From the NCBI RefSeq assembly GCF_019112545.1, contig NW_025064880.1, forward strand, positions 124,001 to 188,000: DNA of 64,000 bases, given 5' to 3'. Of this stretch, positions 59,644-64,000 are shown one piece after another; the first letter of the stretch is position 1, and each line of letters begins with the position of its first letter. The notes under the pieces were generated by a model. The model searched no databases. It worked only from the letters and a program-made list of their open reading frames with translations, and was not told where the DNA came from. This stretch comes from Guyanagaster necrorhizus (Eukaryota > Basidiomycota > Agaricomycetes > Agaricales > Physalacriaceae). The position numbers and the translations under genes are program-made.

Positions 59644-60790
59644 CTATCCTATACTCACTAAAATCCCATCAACCTCTGTCCAATCTTTCAGAAATTGTTG
59701 CTCATCAAAGATAGAGCCTGCTCATATCCTTAATACTAGGTCTTTTCCAAGTGCTTTCCTGCTAAAATGTTTGCATGTCATCAGACAGTCTAGGTCAAGC
59801 CTCTTGTTTATCCTCTTCAGCCATCTGTTATGGATTTCCTCTGGCAAGAAAGATGAGTTCTCTCACCATATAATACTCTCACACTGGGCATTCCAGATAG
59901 TTTGTATGGATAAGGAGATGATGATTTGATAGAAACATTCTTTACCAATGTCTCTGTTTCCACCTGGTAATTTGAAAACTGGAGTCACACATGCAAGAAT
60001 GTTGAACATTGTTGGGGGGTGCCAGAGAATACTGTGGTGCTCCAAGAACATTTTGATGAGTTTCCATACCTCTTTCTGTCCTGGAGAGGAGCATTCAGCT
60101 ATGATATGTTCCATATGTTCCAGGCTGCCATTGCAGTGATCATAATATGCTTGGTTGTGATATTGAGGAGCAATATTTAGCTATTTTTCTCCTATTCTAT
60201 ATGCATTGTGCATCACTATTCAGAGGAGATCATGTTATGGTCTATATCCTTGTGCCTGATTGATTTCCATAGGCCTGATTCCATTGGCCTGAAACCAAGA
60301 CTCATATGTCCCCTGTATTGCTTCACATTTGCCACCATTTTCATGTGCTGGAGAAGGTTTTGGTTCCTGCATTCATGGAGGATCTTGTAGATATAGCTTT
60401 GTGTCAGTTTGCATAAGGCAGTACCTGAAATATGGTGTGGAATCTATTTCTAGGTTAATGGTATCTTCTATTTCTTTGTTGGCTCCTTTGTTTGCTAATA
60501 TATCTACCATAGTGTTCTCTGAGTGACCATTGTGAATCTTTACCCATTTTATTGGGGTGACTTGTTTCCTGCTGCAAAAACCAGCTATCATCACTTAAAT
60601 GAGTTTCTTGTTGGGCATATTTATATATCCTACATTTTTCATTTTTCTTAGTGAGATTAATAAGTGCTGTAGTATGTATTTTAAATCTGTATCTATATGT
60701 AGTATGGCTCTCAAGTCAAACAGAAGAGAGAGGGAGTTGGCTAATCTAAATTGATATTCAAACTGAGGCATATACAAGTAATTTTACAGC
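59644..60790 (-). mobile_element. non-LTR retrotransposon (LINE) ORF2 3' relic with RNase H
   Basis: Minus-strand remnant. From right to left it holds an RNase H domain (DTDLKYILQHLL, then WVKIHNGHSENTMVDILANKG), a gap, and then the C-terminal zinc-type motif region (MEHIIAECSSPGQKEVWKL, TIWNAQCESII) seen in many Agaricomycete LINE polyproteins. The terminal block is IHNRWLKRINKRLDLDCL and KDWTEVDGILVSIG, ending at a double stop (TAG 59646-59644, TGA 59643-59641). Several in-frame stops and frameshifts break it. The reverse transcriptase and endonuclease are not present. The sequence is strongly CpG-depleted with an excess of TG/CA, a deamination signature. A short 5'-truncated copy is the usual outcome of LINE insertion. 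Confidence 0.72.
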
Positions 60791-61264
60791 TTATATACTA
60801 GTGTGAAGTCTGAGAAATCAAGTTCTAGAGATAGAACCTATATCTAAAATATTATAGCTAGAGGAGTTGGGATTCCAAGGACTCTAATATACATCTATTC
60901 ACTACTATGACAGAATCTAGATGTGATAAATTAAAGAGATGAAATTAGTAGGTGAAATATAAAATAAAATATAAAATAAAAACTGAGAAATGGAGTCTGA
61001 CAGAGTCTGATCAAATGTGGAATTGAGCAATAGAAGTTAAGTTGGAATTGGAGGTCTTTGACATGCTTGTTACATAGTCTCTATAATGACCAGAGACCAC
61101 TTTTGAATGATTTCTTTGGTTCTTCCATGTAGTTCTTAGCTACTAACTCATTGGATATAGTTATCATTGCTCAAATTTCCAGTGAGTTAGAGGTCTACCA
61201 TCAGGAGGTGTTCTCCTTCATTTACTTCCTCTCAGATCAACTCTTCAGGATGATCCTGGTCTGA
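60791..61264. other. CpG-depleted spacer between element relics
   Basis: About 470 bp of AT-rich, nearly CpG-free sequence. No domain can be read. It includes a short imperfect repeat of AAAATATAAAATA around 60955-60985. It probably belongs to decayed elements on either side. Confidence 0.4.
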
Positions 61265-61640
61265 ATGTGACTATTATCACTTAACACACATACAGCTATC
61301 AAATACAATATTTCTGCTTTTCCAGTCCATCTATGGGTTGTGCTTCTTGAGTCAGTCATGCTATAAGAATACTTTCTGATTGTGGAGTCAGATGACTGCA
61401 AAGCTGATGCATTCAGCATGCTCTTCATCTGTAGTCATTTGGAGCCCACAGTATTCTGAGATAGAGCCTTTGGCATTGAGCATTCTATCAGCATTGTACA
61501 CTGGGATGGGTCTGGTGATCTTTCACATGTTAAACCTGTTCTGTCTGATGAAGTTCTCATTGATAGAACTGCCTATGCAGCCACTGTCTAATAGCATTTT
61601 CATGCTGACCATTTGGTGTGTGTCTAGCATCTTTAGTTGG
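61265..61640 (-). mobile_element. Ty3/Gypsy aspartic protease relic
   Basis: Minus-strand fragment of a Gypsy polyprotein. The catalytic site reads MLLDSGCIGSSINENFI (the DSG of retroviral-type protease). It is followed after a stop by ITRPIPVYNADRMLNAKGS, EYCGLQMTTDEEHAECISF, then broken pieces of the flap end (KKHNP...MDWKSRNIVFDSC). These match the protease of Agaricomycete Gypsy elements well. Stops in frame show it is dead. Reverse transcriptase, which should lie to the left on this strand, is absent; a LINE relic is found there instead. Confidence 0.68.
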
Positions 61641-62138
61641 ATCTGAATAATAGTCTTGTTGTCTTCTTTCACTCCTCAAATGTACTCCTTAGGCTGGTGA
61701 ATCTCTTCTAGCATCTATAGTGCTTTATATCTTAGAGTGCATCAATTAGCCCTTGGTTAACCTCAATTATCTGCTTCAGATGGATCTATCTCTGCAAGGT
61801 GGCTAGTGTGATAAAGTCTTCTGACTCCTCTATCACATGTAATACTCAGATGGCTGTATCAGACTTCTTTCACTTGATTGGCTTAATGCCTTTTATAACA
61901 GGATGCTCTTTCTTTGGATACTCTACAATCTGTTCAGGCCTTTGAGAGACTCCACATCATTCTTGTTTCCTTCAGTTCTTAGCCAGTTGGTAAGATATGT
62001 TATTCTCATCATCTGACACTTTTTTTATGCTGACAGAGAGTGTGTGCTTTCTTGGTGGTTGGATCTTCAGAATCTAGTTTGTCAGAGTCCTTAGATTGCC
62101 AGTGTCAAATGCCAGTGCATCTGTTGACTTATTGTCTT
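61641..62138 (-). mobile_element. decayed sequence upstream of the protease relic, probably gag-protease linker
   Basis: About 500 bp, CpG-depleted, continuing in minus sense toward the protease (61640). Some readable stretches such as PVIKGIKPIK and VIEESEDFITLATLQRQIH suggest the end of a gag/pol linker, but every frame is broken by stops. I cannot identify a nucleocapsid zinc knuckle. No primer-binding site is recognisable next to the LTR. Confidence 0.4.
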
Positions 62139-62609
62139 TGTTAGACCTAAGCTGCATGTGATTATAGACATGTGATAAACTGATGTCACTTTGTGTTTGA
62201 GTGTTCCATCAGAGTCCACTTGATGTGATTATTGATTGTTATACTACAAGGCCTTTTAGGATTGGCTTGAGAGTAGAATAGTGTGAAGATAAACTTTAGC
62301 TTGAAGCTGAGGTTTAGCCAGCAAGAGTGAGCTTTCTTATATACTGTACAGTGTCATACCAATTTATACTACTACTTATTGTGCATTGCTGAGTCCTTTA
62401 TGCCTATTGTCTTTAGACATTATTACTATCTATAAAAGTTCAATTGTGCATCATCAGTTGTTGTTGCACATTAAAAGACAATGACTGATTCAGCTTGTTG
62501 TGATGATTAAGCTGATCTCATGGTCTTTAAGTGCTGAGGTTAATGCTCTGACTAAGTATAAATAGAGGTTTAGTCATATAAAAGAAAAGAAAGAGTAAAA
62601 ATCATAACA
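62139..62609 (-). repeat. CpG-depleted Gypsy LTR (older copy)
   Basis: Read on the minus strand it starts TGTTATGATTTTTACTC and ends CTTAGGTCTAACA, giving TG...CA ends and a TGTTA...TAACA inverted terminal pair, about 471 bp. It sits directly after the integrase/chromodomain relic and a purine-rich tract, so it is that element's 3' LTR. A TATTTATA box lies inside on the minus strand. Its left 150 bp matches the start of the CpG-rich LTR at 63828, with many C-to-T and G-to-A differences. The exact left border could lie a few bases further out, at 62133. Confidence 0.65.
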
Positions 62610-62625
62610 TTATCTCCTCCTTAAG
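62610..62625 (-). other. polypurine tract next to the LTR
   Basis: Minus-strand sequence AAGGAGGAGATAA directly precedes the LTR start TGTTATG. This is the usual priming site for plus-strand synthesis in Gypsy elements and fixes the orientation of the integrase relic as minus. Confidence 0.55.
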
Positions 62626-63827
62626 ACCATTATCCCAATGGCTTAGTTTAAGGATAATTCATATTTATGGATAGTGTTGTTAGTGTCTATGTGTTTTTCA
62701 TTTACCCACTAGTTAGATTCAGGGCTGTAGCCCTTCCAACTAACAAGGTAGTCTACAGTTGTCATTGTTCTGCCACCCTTTGCTTTTACTTTTTGTAGTT
62801 TGTGATCAAGGATTTGGCTGATTTTATAGTGTTCCTCATCATCAATAAGATTGGGCAGTGAGGGTAGCAGTCATTTTTGGTTTGGGAAAGTGGGTGTAAT
62901 AAACAGCATGAGGAGAGCTTTATTGAATACATTATAGATCTTTCAAGTGTTCAGAAGAAGGAGTTTATATGTGGAAGTGCTGATTTTAGCTGTGATGATG
63001 AAGAGGCTGGTATGTTTGTTAGCTAGTTTATGTTTTGGCTAAGGGAGGTGAAGGTTTGTGGTATCCAGCCATACTTTATCATTAATATTGTAAGATTGCT
63101 CAGCTCTGCAATGTTTGTCATATTGTTTCTTCATAGTATTAGCCACCTTTTCAAGGGTGGCTCATGTCTTGTTGTGGATTTTGGATATTATGATGGTGAA
63201 ATCAGAGAAAGCAGATATTGACATATGGGCACATTCAGTTTGAGAGACATTGAAGTGGTGATCATAGTTAATAAAGAATGGCATCTTGCCCATGGCAGAG
63301 TGAACATGATTGTTATGTTGAAAGGTGGTGAGTGCCAGCCATTTGATTCAGTTGTCCTAGCAGTAATTGATGAATAGCTGCAGATACTTTTTAATTTCTT
63401 GATTAGCCCTCTCTGTTTGTCCATCAGTCTGTGGGTGATAGGCTGTTGAAGCATTTTGGTGAATGTGAAAAAGTTTATAAAGATCATTTAGGAACTTAGA
63501 AATGAATTGTGGTCTCTGGTCTGAGATAACAACTTGTGGCATCCTGTGTTTAGCATATATCTCATCTTGCAGGATTTTTGCCTATTCTTCCAATGTTAAC
63601 TCTATCAAACAAGCAATCAGAATGATCATCTTTGAGAACTGATCAACAATGACTATGATGATATTATAGTCATTGCAGTCTGGTAGGCTGATGACTATAT
63701 CTACCAAGATATAGGTCTATGATGCTATTGGAATTTCATTTGGATGCAGAGATGCTGTCTTTGGCTGCATCATTGATTTACCCTGCTGGCATGTTTCACA
63801 GCCTTTGACATAATGTTCTATGTCTTG
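62626..63827 (-). mobile_element. Ty3/Gypsy integrase and chromodomain relic
   Basis: Minus-strand end of a Gypsy (chromovirus-like) polyprotein, read from 63827 leftward. First come DIEHYVKGCETCQQGKSM (zinc-binding end with CxxC), HPNEIPIAS and IIIVIVDQFSKMI (integrase core). Next are AKHRMPQVVISDQRPQFIS and STAYHPQTDGQTERANQEI, holding the catalytic Asp and nearby residues, then HVHSAMGKMPFFINY in a shifted frame. Near 62800 a chromodomain-like piece, VDYLVSWKGYSPESN, appears. In-frame stops and frameshifts are frequent and CpG sites are almost gone, so it is inactive. It is cut at 63828 by a CpG-rich LTR. Confidence 0.8.
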
Positions 63828-64000
63828 TGTTAGGCCCAAGCGTCACGTGGATAGCTACACGTGATACACTGATGTTCCTTCGCACTTCGAGGAATCACCC
63901 GAGTTCACTTATGTGTAACCGTATGTCGTGACTCAAGGTCAGATGTAGACTCGAGGTAGAATGGTAGGTATAAACTTTAGCTCGAAGCTGGGGGTTACCA
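63828..64000 (-). repeat. CpG-rich Gypsy LTR (younger copy), runs off the window
   Basis: It begins TGTTAGGCCCAAGCGTCACG, matching the left end of the older LTR (TGTTAGACCTAAG...). It keeps two CACGTG hexamers (63844-63849 and 63858-63863) that are CATGTG in the older copy. It then shares a TATAAACTTTAGCT block with the older copy near 62294. It interrupts the integrase relic, so it belongs to a later insertion whose body, or a solo LTR end, lies beyond base 64000. The abrupt return of CpG at this border is clear. Confidence 0.65.

Noticed and set aside
62540..62560. TATAAATAG on the plus strand inside the older LTR as evidence for plus orientation
   Set aside because: The integrase frame and the polypurine tract fix the minus orientation, and TATTTATA on the minus strand overlaps the same place.
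1..64000. CRISPR arrays, bacterial operons, phage modules or rRNA genes
   Set aside because: No regularly spaced repeats, Shine-Dalgarno-led ORF chains or rRNA-like blocks are seen. The window is clearly fungal nuclear DNA.

Overview
The window is eukaryotic and reads as chromosomal DNA of a filamentous basidiomycete, most likely an Agaricomycete. The reasons are genes broken by many short GT-AG introns (about 45-70 nt), compact core genes on both strands with small spacers, an F-box-like relic with the pattern common in mushroom genomes, a DUF2828 protein, and relics of Ty3/Gypsy and RNase H-bearing non-LTR elements. I cannot name the species. Nearly every protein was reconstructed by joining open frames across GT-AG introns by eye, so outer ends are firmer than internal exon borders.

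Layout. (1) 1-8.8 kb is core: the 3' part of a CSM3/Tipin replication-fork gene, a complete ATG2 lipid-transfer gene, and a convergent RLP24 ribosome-biogenesis gene. (2) 8.8-19.9 kb is gene-poor and accessory: a 3.6 kb stretch with nothing recognisable, a small unknown gene with a TATA box, a decayed old-yellow-enzyme copy, an intact ZCCHC9-like zinc-knuckle gene, 3.4 kb of orphan ORFs, and a second small gene related to the first. (3) 19.9-56.7 kb is a dense core block: a CCCH/coiled-coil protein, OST3, PIK1, two tandem KRE2-type mannosyltransferases, TOM40, a lone ABC ATPase, a DUF2828/vWA protein, kinesin-5, ELF1, kinesin-1, a Pumilio-type PUF protein and SEC16. (4) 56.7-64 kb is a repeat graveyard: a tRNA-derived SINE-like piece, a frameshifted F-box relic, a LINE 3' end and Gypsy fragments. 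It is strongly CpG-depleted from about 59.6 to 63.8 kb, then CpG-rich again where a younger LTR begins.

How the genes relate. Several products act in the secretory pathway: PIK1 (Golgi PI4P), SEC16 (ER exit sites), OST3 (N-glycosylation) and the two KRE2-like enzymes (Golgi mannosylation). They are interleaved with unrelated housekeeping genes, so I read this as ordinary gene order rather than a cluster. Two divergent pairs are tight: OST3/PIK1 (73 bp between start codons) and kinesin-5/ELF1 (172 bp). I found no convincing undescribed multi-gene system. The more unusual items are the lineage-specific small-gene pair, an 8-nt microexon in kinesin-1, a likely GC-AG intron in one KRE2 copy, an ABC ATPase with no membrane partner, and the nested Gypsy LTRs of contrasting CpG content.
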